Assembly (NCBI GenBank): GCA_002360925.1
Contig: DERN01000010.1
Location: 218,969-282,968, forward strand
Direction of reading: 5' to 3'
Source of the DNA: Flavobacteriaceae bacterium UBA3339
Lineage (GTDB): Bacteria; Bacteroidota; Bacteroidia; Flavobacteriales; Flavobacteriaceae
Length of the DNA stretch: 64,000 bases
Shown here in pieces: positions 53,628 to 62,427 of this stretch; position 1 is the first letter of the stretch, and the number at the start of each line of letters is the position of its first letter. The notes under the pieces were generated by a model. The model was not told the origin of the DNA. It searched no databases and saw only the letters and a program-made list of their open reading frames with translations. Position numbers and translations under genes: made by a program.

Positions 53628-55193
53628 ATGGAAACAACAATAATAATTATTTGTGCAATCATAGTGGGTGCAGGTTTAGGTTTTGCAATTGCAAAATATC
53701 TCGAAAAAAACAATGCATCTTCTATACTAAAAAATGCTAAAAACGAAGCAAAAGGTATTTTAAAAGACGCTCGTGCTGAAGGAGAGTCAATCAAAAAAGA
53801 CAAAATTCTACAAGCAAAAGAAAAGTTCATTGAACTAAAATCTGAACACGAGCAAATCATTTTATCTAGAGACAAAAAGATTGCAGAAGCAGAAAAAAGA
53901 ACACGAGATAAAGAATCTCAGATTTCTAACGAATTAAACAGAGCAAAAAAAGCGGCTGAAGAAAGCGAAAAAACTACGAAAGAATACGAAAGTAAACTTG
54001 AAATATTAGAAAAGAAACAAGAAGAAACTGAAAAACTTCACAGAGTTCAAGTTGAAAAGTTAGAGCAGATTGCTGGTTTAACAGCTGATGAAGCTAAAGT
54101 TCAGTTAGTTGACAGCTTAAAAGAAGAAGCTAAAACACAAGCGATGGGCTTTATTCAAGATACTGTTGAAGAAGCTAAAATGACAGCTCAGCAAGAAGCA
54201 AGAAAAATCATTATTAATACAATACAACGTGTTGGAACTGAAGAGGCAATCGAAAACTGCGTTTCTGTTTTCAATATTGAATCGGACGATGTAAAAGGTC
54301 GAATTATTGGTCGTGAAGGACGTAATATTCGTGCTTTAGAATCGGCAACCGGAGTTGAAATCATTGTTGATGACACGCCAGAAGCAATCATTCTTTCATG
54401 TTTTGATCCGGTTCGTAGAGAAATCGCTCGTTTGTCTTTACACCGTTTAGTAACAGATGGTCGTATTCACCCTGCTAGAATTGAAGAAGTTGTTGCCAAA
54501 ACAGCGAAACAAATCGACGAAGAAATTATTGAAACAGGTAAACGAACCGTTATTGATTTAGGAATTCACGGTTTACATCCTGAATTAATTAAAATGGTAG
54601 GAAGAATGAAATATCGTTCATCTTACGGACAAAACTTATTACATCACTCACGAGAAGTTGCCAAATTATGTGGATTAATGGCAGCCGAATTAGGTTTAAA
54701 CGTAAAATTAGCTAAACGTGCAGGTTTATTACACGATATTGGTAAAGTTCCAGAAACAGAAAGTGATTTACCTCACGCATTGTTAGGAATGCAATTAGCT
54801 GAGAAATATGGTGAAAAACCAGAAGTTTGTAATGCAATTGGAGCTCACCACGACGAAATTGAAATGACTTCATTAATTTCTCCGGTAATTCAAGTTTGTG
54901 ATGCCATTTCGGGAGCTCGTCCTGGAGCTCGCCGTCAAGTTTTAGATTCTTACATTCAACGTTTAAAAGATTTAGAAGATATAGCTTACGGATTTGGAGG
55001 AATTAAAAATGCATATGCAATCCAAGCCGGTAGAGAATTACGTGTGATTGTTGATTGCGAAAAAGTTTCAGATGAATTGGCATCTAACCTTTCGTTCCAG
55101 ATTTCACAAAAAATCCAAACCGAAATGACCTATCCTGGTCAAGTAAAAGTTACTGTAATTAGAGAAACAAGAGCAGTTAATATTGCGAAGTAG
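53628..55193 (+). CDS. rny: ribonuclease Y
   Basis: 521 residues. N-terminal transmembrane helix (about 3-23), long coiled coil (25-210), KH domain with GRIIGREGRNIRALESATG, and an HD domain with HHSREVAKL and LLHDIGKVPE, metal ligands intact. It is the main endoribonuclease starting mRNA decay in species that lack RNase E. It follows zapA and the 6S-like RNA, and a hairpin ends it just before tRNA-Met on the other strand. Confidence 0.97.
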   Translation: METTIIIICAIIVGAGLGFAIAKYLEKNNASSILKNAKNEAKGILKDARAEGESIKKDKILQAKEKFIELKSEHEQIILSRDKKIAEAEKRTRDKESQISNELNRAKKAAEESEKTTKEYESKLEILEKKQEETEKLHRVQVEKLEQIAGLTADEAKVQLVDSLKEEAKTQAMGFIQDTVEEAKMTAQQEARKIIINTIQRVGTEEAIENCVSVFNIESDDVKGRIIGREGRNIRALESATGVEIIVDDTPEAIILSCFDPVRREIARLSLHRLVTDGRIHPARIEEVVAKTAKQIDEEIIETGKRTVIDLGIHGLHPELIKMVGRMKYRSSYGQNLLHHSREVAKLCGLMAAELGLNVKLAKRAGLLHDIGKVPETESDLPHALLGMQLAEKYGEKPEVCNAIGAHHDEIEMTSLISPVIQVCDAISGARPGARRQVLDSYIQRLKDLEDIAYGFGGIKNAYAIQAGRELRVIVDCEKVSDELASNLSFQISQKIQTEMTYPGQVKVTVIRETRAVNIAK

Positions 55194-55214
55194 AGTCTAA
55201 ATTTGAATAATTAA

Positions 55215-55245
55215 AAAATCCTCAGAAAATTCTGAGGATTTTTTT
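55215..55245 (+). terminator. terminator of rny
   Basis: Stem AAAATCCTCAGA / TCTGAGGATTTT, loop AAAT, 7 T. It ends just before the 3' end of the convergent tRNA-Met gene and could serve that too in reverse. Confidence 0.9.
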
Positions 55246-55246
55246 G

Positions 55247-55320
55247 TAGCGAAGACGGGAGTTGAACCCGTGACCTCAGGGTTATGAATCCTGCGCTCTA
55301 ACCAACTGAGCTACCTCGCC
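55247..55320 (-). tRNA. tRNA-Met (anticodon CAT)
   Basis: A complete 74-base cloverleaf on the minus strand: acceptor GGCGAGG / CTTCGCT with discriminator A, D arm GCTCAGTTGGTTAGAGC, anticodon loop TTCATAA, T arm ACGGGTTCAACTCCCGT. 3' CCA is not encoded. The CAT anticodon fits elongator Met; a tRNA-Ile with lysidine at C34 cannot be excluded without comparing identity elements. Position 1-72 is a G-T pair, so it is not a typical initiator. Confidence 0.93.
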
Positions 55321-55339
55321 ATTTGGTTTAAATCGGTTG

Positions 55340-55370
55340 CAAATATATAGTTCTTTTTCTTTATACACAA
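55340..55370 (-). promoter_or_regulatory. full promoter of tRNA-Met
   Basis: On the minus strand: TTG, 20-base spacer, TATATTTG, ending 20 bases before the tRNA 5' end. A full match to the flavobacterial consensus. Confidence 0.8.
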
Positions 55371-55438
55371 TACTTTTCTACAACATATATTAAGTTTGTT
55401 TTTTATTGATTTTGAGCATCGAATTTTAACAAAATAAT

Positions 55439-55468
55439 TTGCCAATAGCTTTATTTTTTATATATTTC
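55439..55468 (+). promoter_or_regulatory. promoter of the START-like gene
   Basis: TTG (55439-55441), 19-base spacer, TATATTTC (55461-55468; one mismatch in the last base of the -7 box), 14 bases before the ATG. Confidence 0.6.
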
Positions 55469-55482
55469 CGAAAAAATAAACT

Positions 55483-55869
55483 ATGAAGACAAAATTTGAT
55501 AAAGAATACTCAATAAATGCTTCACCGCAATTGTTATATCAATATATTTCAACACCTTCTGGCTTAACAGAATGGTTTGCAGACAACGTGAATTCTAGAG
55601 GAGAAATCTTTACTTTTATTTGGGGAGATAGTGAAGAAAAAGCAAAATTAGCCTCAAAAAAAAGTGATGAAAAAGTAAAATTCCGTTGGTTAGATGAAGA
55701 TGACAAAGACTCTGAATATTACTTTGAATTGAAAATCATTTTAGATGAATTAACAAAAGATGTTACTTTAATGGTAACCGATTTTGCCGAAGAAGATGAA
55801 TTAAAAGACCAACAACAACTTTGGGACAATCAGGTTGCTGATTTAAAGAAAGTGTTAGGCTCTGCATAA
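55483..55869 (+). CDS. START-like domain protein (SRPBCC fold)
   Basis: 128 residues. The sequence KEYSINASPQLLYQYISTPSGLTEWFADNV is spread over the start of the typical AHSA1/START-like fold of Bacteroidota (residues 5-34), followed by FTFIWGDSEEKA, KFRWLDEDD and a long C-terminal helix beginning DQQQLWDNQVADLKKVL. Such proteins hold a hydrophobic pocket; ligand and role are unknown. Acidic, single gene. Confidence 0.85.
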   Translation: MKTKFDKEYSINASPQLLYQYISTPSGLTEWFADNVNSRGEIFTFIWGDSEEKAKLASKKSDEKVKFRWLDEDDKDSEYYFELKIILDELTKDVTLMVTDFAEEDELKDQQQLWDNQVADLKKVLGSA

Positions 55870-55879
55870 TTAATATCCT

Positions 55880-55887
55880 TATATTTG
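55880..55887 (+). promoter_or_regulatory. -7 box of the aminotransferase promoter
   Basis: TATATTTG, full TAnnTTTG match, ending 25 bases before the ATG at 55913. It overlaps the left edge of the terminator hairpin of the previous gene (55886). Confidence 0.5.
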
Positions 55888-55912
55888 CTCTGAATTTTCA
55901 GAGCATTTTTTT
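55886..55912 (+). terminator. terminator of the START-like gene, abutting the next start codon
   Basis: Stem TGCTCTGAA / TTCAGAGCA with a 2-base loop and 7 T; the T run ends directly at ATG 55913. Confidence 0.85.
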
Positions 55913-56749
55913 ATGATCAATTTCAACGGCAATTTAGTAACTGCTTCTAATGAAAATATTGAAAACAATAGAGGTTTTCTTTATGGAGATGCAGTTTTTG
56001 AAACAATAAAAGTACTTGATAACAAAATATTATTCTTAGAAGATCATTATTTTCGATTAATGTCTTCTATGCGCATAATCCGTATGGAAATTCCAATGGA
56101 TTTTACTTTAGAGCATTTAGAAAGCGAAATTCTTAAAACAACTCAAGCTTTAAATCTTTCGAACGCAAGAGTTCGTTTAACTGTTTATCGATCTGGAAAT
56201 GGAAAATATTCTCCGGAAACAAGAACAACACAATATCTTATTTCAGCCGAAAATACACATGCTGTTTATGAAAACAATATGTTAGAATACGAAATCGAAT
56301 TATTTAAAGATTTTCACGTTTCCAAACATCTTTTAAGCACATTGAAAACGACGAATAGGCTAATAAATATTACAGCTAGTATTTTTGCTGAAGAAAACGA
56401 TTATCAGAATTGTTTTTTAATTAACGACGATAAAAACATTATAGAAGCCATTAATGGAAATGTTTTTGTTGTAAAAGATAACGTAATTGCAACATCGCCA
56501 ATTAGCGATGGGGGCATTAACGGAATTATGAGAAAGAAAGTAATTGAATTGATTAAAAAAGATGATTCGTTACAGTTTGAAGAGCGTTCAATCTCACCTT
56601 TCGAAATTCAAAAAGCCGACGAAGTTTTTATAACCAATGTTATTCAGGGTATTCAATCGGTTTCGAAATATCGAAAAAAAGAATTTACAAGAAATATCGC
56701 AAACGCATTATTGATAAAATTAAACGCTCAAATTCGTTTTAATTCATAA
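55913..56749 (+). CDS. class IV PLP-dependent aminotransferase
   Basis: 278 residues. The fold-type IV features are present: NNRGFLYGDAVFETIKV near the start, the PLP lysine in LKTTNRLINITAS, and EAINGNVFVVKDN, then ISDGGINGIMRKKVIEL. This family includes branched-chain aminotransferase (IlvE) and aminodeoxychorismate lyase (PabC). Length is nearer PabC; I cannot decide which. No folate or branched-chain genes are adjacent. It overlaps yqgE tail to tail by 11 bases. Confidence 0.88.
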   Translation: MINFNGNLVTASNENIENNRGFLYGDAVFETIKVLDNKILFLEDHYFRLMSSMRIIRMEIPMDFTLEHLESEILKTTQALNLSNARVRLTVYRSGNGKYSPETRTTQYLISAENTHAVYENNMLEYEIELFKDFHVSKHLLSTLKTTNRLINITASIFAEENDYQNCFLINDDKNIIEAINGNVFVVKDNVIATSPISDGGINGIMRKKVIELIKKDDSLQFEERSISPFEIQKADEVFITNVIQGIQSVSKYRKKEFTRNIANALLIKLNAQIRFNS

Positions 56750-57302
56750 TAGGATCTTCAGGCGCATTTGCCCAAATCACAAATTCGTCTCCTAATTCAA
56801 TCATCAACTCTTTCCATAATTTGGAAGGAGTTTTTTGTAAAATATGCTCATGAAAAGGATTTTCGATGCACGTCCAAAATTTATCCTCCAACTCATCCAT
56901 CAATTGTCCTTCGTCCCAACCTGCATATCCTAAAAACAATCGAATATCGGTTTCCGAGATTTTATCTGTCTTCATTAATTCAAATAAAACCTCATAATCT
57001 CCTCCCCAAAAAACGCCGTCATAAATTTCAATACTATTCGGAATTAATTGAGGAATTGTGTGAATAAAGTACAAATTATCTGTTTCAACCGGACCTCCAC
57101 TATAAATCCTTAGATTTATTAAAGCATCGGGCAAAATATCTTTTAGGTAGATATCTAAAGGTTTGTTCAGAATAAACCCTACACTTCCTTTAGGATTATG
57201 TTCTGCCAACAGAATTACGCTTCGATTAAAATCTGTGTCTTCTGTAGAGGAAATGGGTTCCGACAGAAGTAATTTTCCTTTAATTGGTTTCTGCTGTTTC
57301 AT
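56739..57302 (-). CDS. YqgE/AlgH family protein
   Basis: 187 residues with the family start KGKLLLSEPISSTEDTDFNR and SVILLAEHNPKGSVGFILNK, then YSGGPVETDNLYFIH and LFLGYAGWDEGQLMDELE. All are conserved family blocks. The biochemical role is unknown. It overlaps the aminotransferase end by 11 bases on the opposite strand. The terminator upstream belongs to HU. Confidence 0.93.
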   Translation of the reverse strand: MKQQKPIKGKLLLSEPISSTEDTDFNRSVILLAEHNPKGSVGFILNKPLDIYLKDILPDALINLRIYSGGPVETDNLYFIHTIPQLIPNSIEIYDGVFWGGDYEVLFELMKTDKISETDIRLFLGYAGWDEGQLMDELEDKFWTCIENPFHEHILQKTPSKLWKELMIELGDEFVIWANAPEDPIMN

Positions 57303-57336
57303 AATTTTTTATTTAAATGTAAAGAAAATAAATAAA

Positions 57337-57364
57337 AAAACCACTCAAAATTTTGAGTGGTTTT
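57337..57364 (-). terminator. terminator of the HU gene
   Basis: Palindrome with arms AAAACCACTCAAAA / TTTTGAGTGGTTTT and a T run on the minus strand. Confidence 0.9.
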
Positions 57365-57383
57365 ATATTTCTAATAAAGAAAA

Positions 57384-57689
57384 TTATTTTTTCTTTTTAG
57401 CTGCAGCTTTAGCCGGAGTGTTTACCGAACCGTCTAATTCAGCTCCTGCTTTAAATTTAACAACTTTTTTAGCTGCAATTTTGATAGTTTTCCCAGTTTG
57501 TGGGTTTCTTCCTTCTCTTTCAGCTCTATCAGCAACTGACCATGAACCAAATCCTACTAAAGAAACTTTATCGCCTTTTTTAAGAGTTTGTTCAACATTT
57601 TTTAAAAATGATTCTAAAGCTAATTTAGCTGCCGCTTTAGTAATTCCTGCATCTTCTGCAATCGAGTCGATTAATTGTGTTTTGTTCAT
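57384..57689 (-). CDS. HU family DNA-binding protein
   Basis: 101 residues. Typical HU/IHF: N-terminal helices MNKTQLIDSIAEDAGITKA, GDKVSLVGFGSWSVADRAER, and the beta arm with GRNPQTGKTIKIA, the DNA-minor-groove loop. The C-terminus ends in a Lys/Ala stretch AKAAAKKKK. It bends and compacts DNA. A full flavobacterial promoter lies upstream, fitting a highly expressed gene. Confidence 0.97.
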   Translation of the reverse strand: MNKTQLIDSIAEDAGITKAAAKLALESFLKNVEQTLKKGDKVSLVGFGSWSVADRAEREGRNPQTGKTIKIAAKKVVKFKAGAELDGSVNTPAKAAAKKKK

Positions 57690-57724
57690 AATAATTTTTT
57701 TATTGAGTTAATCTTTAACCATTA

Positions 57725-57754
57725 CAAATTTAAAAGTAAAATCGATTTACACAA
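57725..57754 (-). promoter_or_regulatory. full promoter of the HU gene
   Basis: On the minus strand: TTG, 19-base spacer, TAAATTTG. A full match, with the -7 box 36 bases before the ATG. Confidence 0.8.
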
Positions 57755-57805
57755 CTTTTTTTAAAGAAAAATGTTGAAAAACCGCAACTTTTTACAATTT
57801 CAAGT

Positions 57806-58750
57806 CTAAATACAATATGCTTTGTCTGAAAATTGGATACCATTTAGCAATTCGGAAGCTTTCATTTTCTTTTTCCCCGGAAATTGTAAAGTTTCAACAT
57901 CAATAAATCCATCGCTTGCAGCAATAGAAATGGTCTTTTTCGAAGTAATAAAAGATCCGGCTTTAAAATCATGTTTTTCTATTCGATAAGAAACATCTTG
58001 AATTTTCACATTCCATTCATTTTCTCCATCTTTCACAATTGTGTAAGCCGAAGGATACGGATTTAAACCACGAATGTGATTATAAACCGATTTACTATTT
58101 TGATTAAAAACGATTTTACAGTTTTCACGATTTAACTTGTAAGCTGTTTTGGTTTCTTCAACAGGTTGAATCGTTGTTTTTACATTTCCGTTTTCAATTA
58201 ACTCAAGCGTTTCAACAACAGCTTCAGCTCCTAAAAGCATTAGTTTATCATGAAGAATTCCGGCTGTTTCTTGTTCCGAAATTTCAATTTCTTTCTTTAA
58301 AATAACAGCTCCTGTATCAATTTTTTCATCGATAAAAAATGTTGTAACGCCTGTTTTCTCTTCTCCGTTAATAATTGCCCAGTTTATTGGAGCAGCACCA
58401 CGATAATCGGGCAGTAAAGAAGCGTGTAAATTAAAAGTGCCTAATTCGGGCATTGCCCAAACAGCTTTTGGTAACATTCTAAAAGCTACAACAACTTGTA
58501 AGTTGGCATTTAATGCTTTTAATTCGGCTAAAAATTCGTCAGATTTTAAATTGGTTGGTTGCAATACTTTTAGCCCTTTTTCTACAGCATATTGTTTTAC
58601 AGCCGATTCGTTTAATTTTTGTCCACGACCCGCAGGTTTATCCGGAGCTGTTATTACAGCTGCGATTTCATATTTATTTTTATAAATAGCGTCTAGGATT
58701 CCCACAGCAAAATCGGGAGTTCCCATAAAAACGATTCGTAATTTTGTCAT
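57806..58750 (-). CDS. fmt: methionyl-tRNA formyltransferase
   Basis: 314 residues. It formylates initiator Met-tRNA using 10-formyl-THF. The catalytic block is NLHASLLPDYRGAAPINWAI (Asn, His) with Asp in TTFFIDEKIDTGAVI; the start RIVFMGTPDFAVGIL is also typical. A C-terminal OB-like domain (about 205-314) binds the tRNA. Start overlaps the recQ stop by one base (TAATG). Confidence 0.97.
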   Translation of the reverse strand: MTKLRIVFMGTPDFAVGILDAIYKNKYEIAAVITAPDKPAGRGQKLNESAVKQYAVEKGLKVLQPTNLKSDEFLAELKALNANLQVVVAFRMLPKAVWAMPELGTFNLHASLLPDYRGAAPINWAIINGEEKTGVTTFFIDEKIDTGAVILKKEIEISEQETAGILHDKLMLLGAEAVVETLELIENGNVKTTIQPVEETKTAYKLNRENCKIVFNQNSKSVYNHIRGLNPYPSAYTIVKDGENEWNVKIQDVSYRIEKHDFKAGSFITSKKTISIAASDGFIDVETLQFPGKKKMKASELLNGIQFSDKAYCI

Positions 58751-60645
58751 TATAATCTAATATATGTGGCGTTTTGGTAAAGGTATTGATTTTCTTCTAC
58801 TAATTCTTTTAGGGCTTGAGCTAAATAAGTTATTTTATCGAAGTATTTTTCTTTTAAATCGTTTAATAATAGCTGATGATTTTGAGGAAACTCCAGTAAT
58901 TCGATTTTAATATTTTGCAAAACCTCAACATTTTGCTGTGTTCTGTTTTGAAGACAAGTAGAACATTTTCCGCAATTTTCGGTATAAGCTTCATCGAAAT
59001 AATTCAACAACAACACATTTTTACACGTTGTCATATTCGTAATATAATTCGTCATTGCTTTAAATTGTTGCTCTTTTATGACATTGTACTGCAACAAATT
59101 CTTTGCAACTCGATTAATCGTAATATCGTCTTCGCGGATTTCGTTCAACAAAACAACCGTATCATTTGGAGCTTGTGAAAAAGTACAAAATCCTTGTAAA
59201 ACCCAATTTTGAATGGTTTCTACAATTTTAGCAACCGGCATTTTGGTATGTTTCGACAGTTTTTCTATATCAATTGCCGTTTCGGCTTCATGAATTCCTC
59301 TGTAATGATGCAGAATACTTAAGAAAAGAACTTCTTCTAATGAATGATTCGAGAAATATTCGATTGCATTTTCGGAAGAAATAAGGAAATGGAGATAACT
59401 TTTATACTGAAACGATTGCTGAAATGTAATGACCGATTGACGATCTAAAAATTCGAAAGCTTGAAACGTTTTGCTTACCGGAAGATTATATCTTTCGCAA
59501 AAATCTTTAAAATTAAATCGAATCGATTCATGAAAACCTTCACCGTACGCAATTTGATGATGATTTACAAAACGCTTATAAACGGTTTTTACAAAATCGG
59601 TATCCAAAATATTCTGTTCATGAAACTTTTTGGACTCTTCCATACTTCGATAATTCAATAAAAAAGTTGCAAAAGCTTTTTCTCCGTCACGTCCGGCGCG
59701 CCCGGCTTCTTGATAATAACTTTCTAAATTATCGGGAATATGCAAATGAATTACGTTTCGAACATTCGGTTTATCGATTCCCATTCCAAAAGCATTTGTG
59801 GCAACCATGACTAAAACATCCTCGTTTAACCAATCGTTTAGCTTTTGTTTTTTGGATTTAAAATCTAATCCTCCGTGAAAAAAGTCAGCCGAAATTCCGT
59901 ACGATTTTAAATTCTGAGCAACATCAACCGTTGCTTTTCGGCTTTTTACATACACAATTCCAGGCGCTTGACTTTTGTTCAAAATCTGAAACATTAATTC
60001 ATCAATATTATCCTGAATGTAAACTCCGTAGTGCAGTTCTTTTCTTAAAAAAGATTTCTTGATTATTTTAGGCGAATCTAACTTAGCAAACGCAATAATA
60101 TCTTCTTCTACTCTATTATTTGCAGTTGCAGTTAAAGCGATAAAAGGAATCGTTGGCAACCATTCTTTCAGATTTCCAACTTCTAAATACGCCGGACGAA
60201 AATCGTGTCCCCATTGCGAAATACAATGTGCTTCATCTATCGCCACTAAATTAATGGGTAATTGAATAATTCTGCTTAAAATCCATTCGTTTTTTAAACG
60301 TTCGGGCGCCATGTAAAGAAACTTGTAATTGCCGTATAAACAATTATCGAGCAGATTTGAAATTTCTTCAGTCGAAAGATTCCCTGTTATTGAAAGTGCT
60401 TTAATATTTCGGTCCTTCAATTGATTAATCTGATCTTCGATCAAGGCAATTAACGGAGAAATAACCAAACAAATTCCGTCGTTCATTAAAGCGGGAATCT
60501 GAAAACAAATACTTTTTCCTCCGCCCGTAGGAATAAGAGCCAATGTATCGTTTCCGTTTAAAACAGATTCAATTATTTGCTCCTGAGGTTCTCTAAAATG
60601 ATCGTATCCCCAATATTTTTTTAAAATATGTAAAGCCTCAAACAA
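58750..60645 (-). CDS. recQ: ATP-dependent DNA helicase RecQ
   Basis: 631 residues. Helicase motifs: LIPTGGGKSICFQIPAL (I), VAIDEAHCISQWGHDFR (II and aromatic loop), ALTATA (III), and TNAFGMGIDKPNVRNVIH with QEAGRAGRDG (V, VI). An RQC zinc site follows (CKN..., CGKCSTCLQ). There is no clear HRDC domain at the C-terminus. Start is TTG 60645 (MFEALHILKKYWGYDHFR); there is no nearby ATG, and the frame continues open upstream. Operon with fmt. Confidence 0.95.
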   Translation of the reverse strand: MFEALHILKKYWGYDHFREPQEQIIESVLNGNDTLALIPTGGGKSICFQIPALMNDGICLVISPLIALIEDQINQLKDRNIKALSITGNLSTEEISNLLDNCLYGNYKFLYMAPERLKNEWILSRIIQLPINLVAIDEAHCISQWGHDFRPAYLEVGNLKEWLPTIPFIALTATANNRVEEDIIAFAKLDSPKIIKKSFLRKELHYGVYIQDNIDELMFQILNKSQAPGIVYVKSRKATVDVAQNLKSYGISADFFHGGLDFKSKKQKLNDWLNEDVLVMVATNAFGMGIDKPNVRNVIHLHIPDNLESYYQEAGRAGRDGEKAFATFLLNYRSMEESKKFHEQNILDTDFVKTVYKRFVNHHQIAYGEGFHESIRFNFKDFCERYNLPVSKTFQAFEFLDRQSVITFQQSFQYKSYLHFLISSENAIEYFSNHSLEEVLFLSILHHYRGIHEAETAIDIEKLSKHTKMPVAKIVETIQNWVLQGFCTFSQAPNDTVVLLNEIREDDITINRVAKNLLQYNVIKEQQFKAMTNYITNMTTCKNVLLLNYFDEAYTENCGKCSTCLQNRTQQNVEVLQNIKIELLEFPQNHQLLLNDLKEKYFDKITYLAQALKELVEENQYLYQNATYIRL

Positions 60646-60679
60646 AACGTTGAATTTTTCTTCTAATTTAGTAAAAAGT

Positions 60680-61213
60680 TTATAAATTATTCAAAATAAA
60701 ATCGATACGGTTTTCAATATCCGCTTTTGGAACATCGATTAAGTTATAACCGTATTTTTGATAAGTTTCGACTAAGTGATTGTGAATTAATCGTGCTTGT
60801 TCATAGCTTTCGTAACGTTCGTTATCACTTAAATAAATTTCTTCCCAAGGTGGAAGAATAAAAACTTTTGTATAAATATGATTTTTACAAGCATCCTCGA
60901 AAGCCGCAGGATAAGCGTCGCCAATATAATGCATATAAGCCAAAACATCGGGAATACCGCGATCTAAGAAAACCAAATTTTCGGTTTCGTTTAAAGCATC
61001 TTTAAATTGTTTTACTCTTCCTTCTAAAAGCATTTCGCTAAAAAGCAAAGGTTCTTTTAAAAACAACTGATCAATTCCTCGTTTTTGCGCTTCTAATGTA
61101 ACTTGTCTCGAAACTTCCGGATAACATATATATCCTTTTTTCGACAATTCTTCTATGATGGTTGTTTTACCCGATCCGGGTCCTCCAATAAGTAAAACTA
61201 ATTTTTTATCCAC
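60680..61213 (-). CDS. P-loop ATPase of the AAA_28/NadR-like type
   Basis: 177 residues. Walker A GGPGSGKTTIIEEL at the start, Walker B-like LVFLDRGIPDVLAYM, and a lid region with FILPPWEEIYLSDNERYES. It has the look of small kinase-like ATPases (NadR C-terminal, nicotinamide riboside kinase fold). Substrate unknown. It lies 34 bases before recQ in the same direction and may be co-transcribed. Confidence 0.88.
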   Translation of the reverse strand: MDKKLVLLIGGPGSGKTTIIEELSKKGYICYPEVSRQVTLEAQKRGIDQLFLKEPLLFSEMLLEGRVKQFKDALNETENLVFLDRGIPDVLAYMHYIGDAYPAAFEDACKNHIYTKVFILPPWEEIYLSDNERYESYEQARLIHNHLVETYQKYGYNLIDVPKADIENRIDFILNNL

Positions 61214-61303
61214 TATTAAAAATCAAAGTGCAAATTTAAAAATTATCTAAACAACATAATTCTTTTAACAACAGTTTATTCGTATATTTACGTAATTGTG
61301 ATG

Positions 61304-61311
61304 TATATTTG
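61304..61311 (+). promoter_or_regulatory. -7 box of the DUF493-DUF4290-murA promoter
   Basis: TATATTTG, full TAnnTTTG match, 18 bases before the DUF493 ATG. Confidence 0.5.
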
Positions 61312-61329
61312 TACTAATTTTCAAGAATT

Positions 61330-61617
61330 ATGAGTCAAAATCCAGAAGAGTTTTACGAGCGTCTAAAAGGTGAGTTAGAAAAAACAACCGAAAAATGGCC
61401 TGCCGAATACTTATATAAATTTATTGTCCCTGCAAGCGATGAAAAAGTGGCTTTTATTGAAAAAACCTTCAATAATATGGGTGCAATCATTAAAACAAAT
61501 AAATCTAAAAACGGAAACTTTATCAGCGTTTCAATCAATGTAGTTATGAGCAGCGCTGATGCTATCATTGAAAAATACAAAGAAGTTTCGGTTATTGAAG
61601 GAATTATTTCCTTATAA
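61330..61617 (+). CDS. DUF493 family protein (YbeD-like)
   Basis: 95 residues with an alpha-beta ACT-like fold: WPAEYLYKFIVPASDEKVAF and NGNFISVSINVVMSSADAII. Members are small, conserved and of uncertain regulatory function. It begins a plus-strand run with a DUF4290 gene and murA, separated by 9 and 0 bases. Confidence 0.9.
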   Translation: MSQNPEEFYERLKGELEKTTEKWPAEYLYKFIVPASDEKVAFIEKTFNNMGAIIKTNKSKNGNFISVSINVVMSSADAIIEKYKEVSVIEGIISL

Positions 61618-61626
61618 ATTACCTCT

Positions 61627-62427
61627 ATGAAATTTAATCCGCAAGAAGCTATTAATCATTTAGAATACAACACTAATCGTCAAGATTTAGTGATTCCCGA
61701 ATATGGTCGTCATTTACAAAAATTGATCGATCAAGTGGTTGAAATTGAAGACCGAGAAGAACGCAACAAAGCTGCGCGTGCCGTTATTGATATTATGGGA
61801 ACTATAAATCCGCATCTGCGCGATGTTTTAGATTTTCAGCACAAGCTTTGGGATCAATTATTCAAGATGTCGCATTTTGAATTAGATGTTGATTCTCCTT
61901 ATCCGGAACCTCTTCCCGACTCTAACGGAAGTAAACCTATTTTAATTACGTATCCTAAAAACAATCAAAAATATCGTTTTTACGGAACGCATATTGTAGA
62001 AATGATTGACGAAGCGATTTCGTGGGAAGAAGGCGAAAGAAAAAATGCATTAATTATGGTTATTGCCAATCATATGAAAAAAAGTTATGTGAATTGGAAT
62101 AAAGATAATGTTACAGATGAAGTGATTTTTACGCATTTATTAGAACTTTCTGAAGGAAAAATCAATTTATTAGATCGAAATGAAGATGGAAGCAGTTCTG
62201 TAAACTTGGCAAAACCAAGCGCACGTAGCAATCAATTTCAGAACAGAAATACCAATACAAATAAAAATCAGTTTCAAAACCGGAACAACAACAATAACAA
62301 TCAAAAAAACACATCGGGAAGTTATTCGAATAATAACAACAATCAAAAACGATTTGTTAAAAAGAATAATCCAAACAATAATAACACGAATAATCCAACA
62401 AAAAATCCTAACAGAAAAACAAATTAA
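61627..62427 (+). CDS. DUF4290 protein with Asn-rich tail
   Basis: 266 residues. The conserved part (1-180) begins FNPQEAINHLEYNTNRQDL and has IPEYGRHLQKLIDQ and GERKNALIMVIANHMKKSY, the Bacteroidota DUF4290 family of unknown function. The last ~70 residues are low-complexity Asn/Gln/Lys with repeats of FQNRN. Its stop overlaps the murA start by one base, so it is tied to cell-wall synthesis by position. Confidence 0.9.
   Translation: MKFNPQEAINHLEYNTNRQDLVIPEYGRHLQKLIDQVVEIEDREERNKAARAVIDIMGTINPHLRDVLDFQHKLWDQLFKMSHFELDVDSPYPEPLPDSNGSKPILITYPKNNQKYRFYGTHIVEMIDEAISWEEGERKNALIMVIANHMKKSYVNWNKDNVTDEVIFTHLLELSEGKINLLDRNEDGSSSVNLAKPSARSNQFQNRNTNTNKNQFQNRNNNNNNQKNTSGSYSNNNNNQKRFVKKNNPNNNNTNNPTKNPNRKTN

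Noticed and set aside
57163..57711. 182-codon open frame on the plus strand
   Set aside because: It lies opposite the yqgE and HU genes, which have clear family motifs, promoter and terminator. Its protein is composed of reverse-complement codons of HU and has no recognisable feature.
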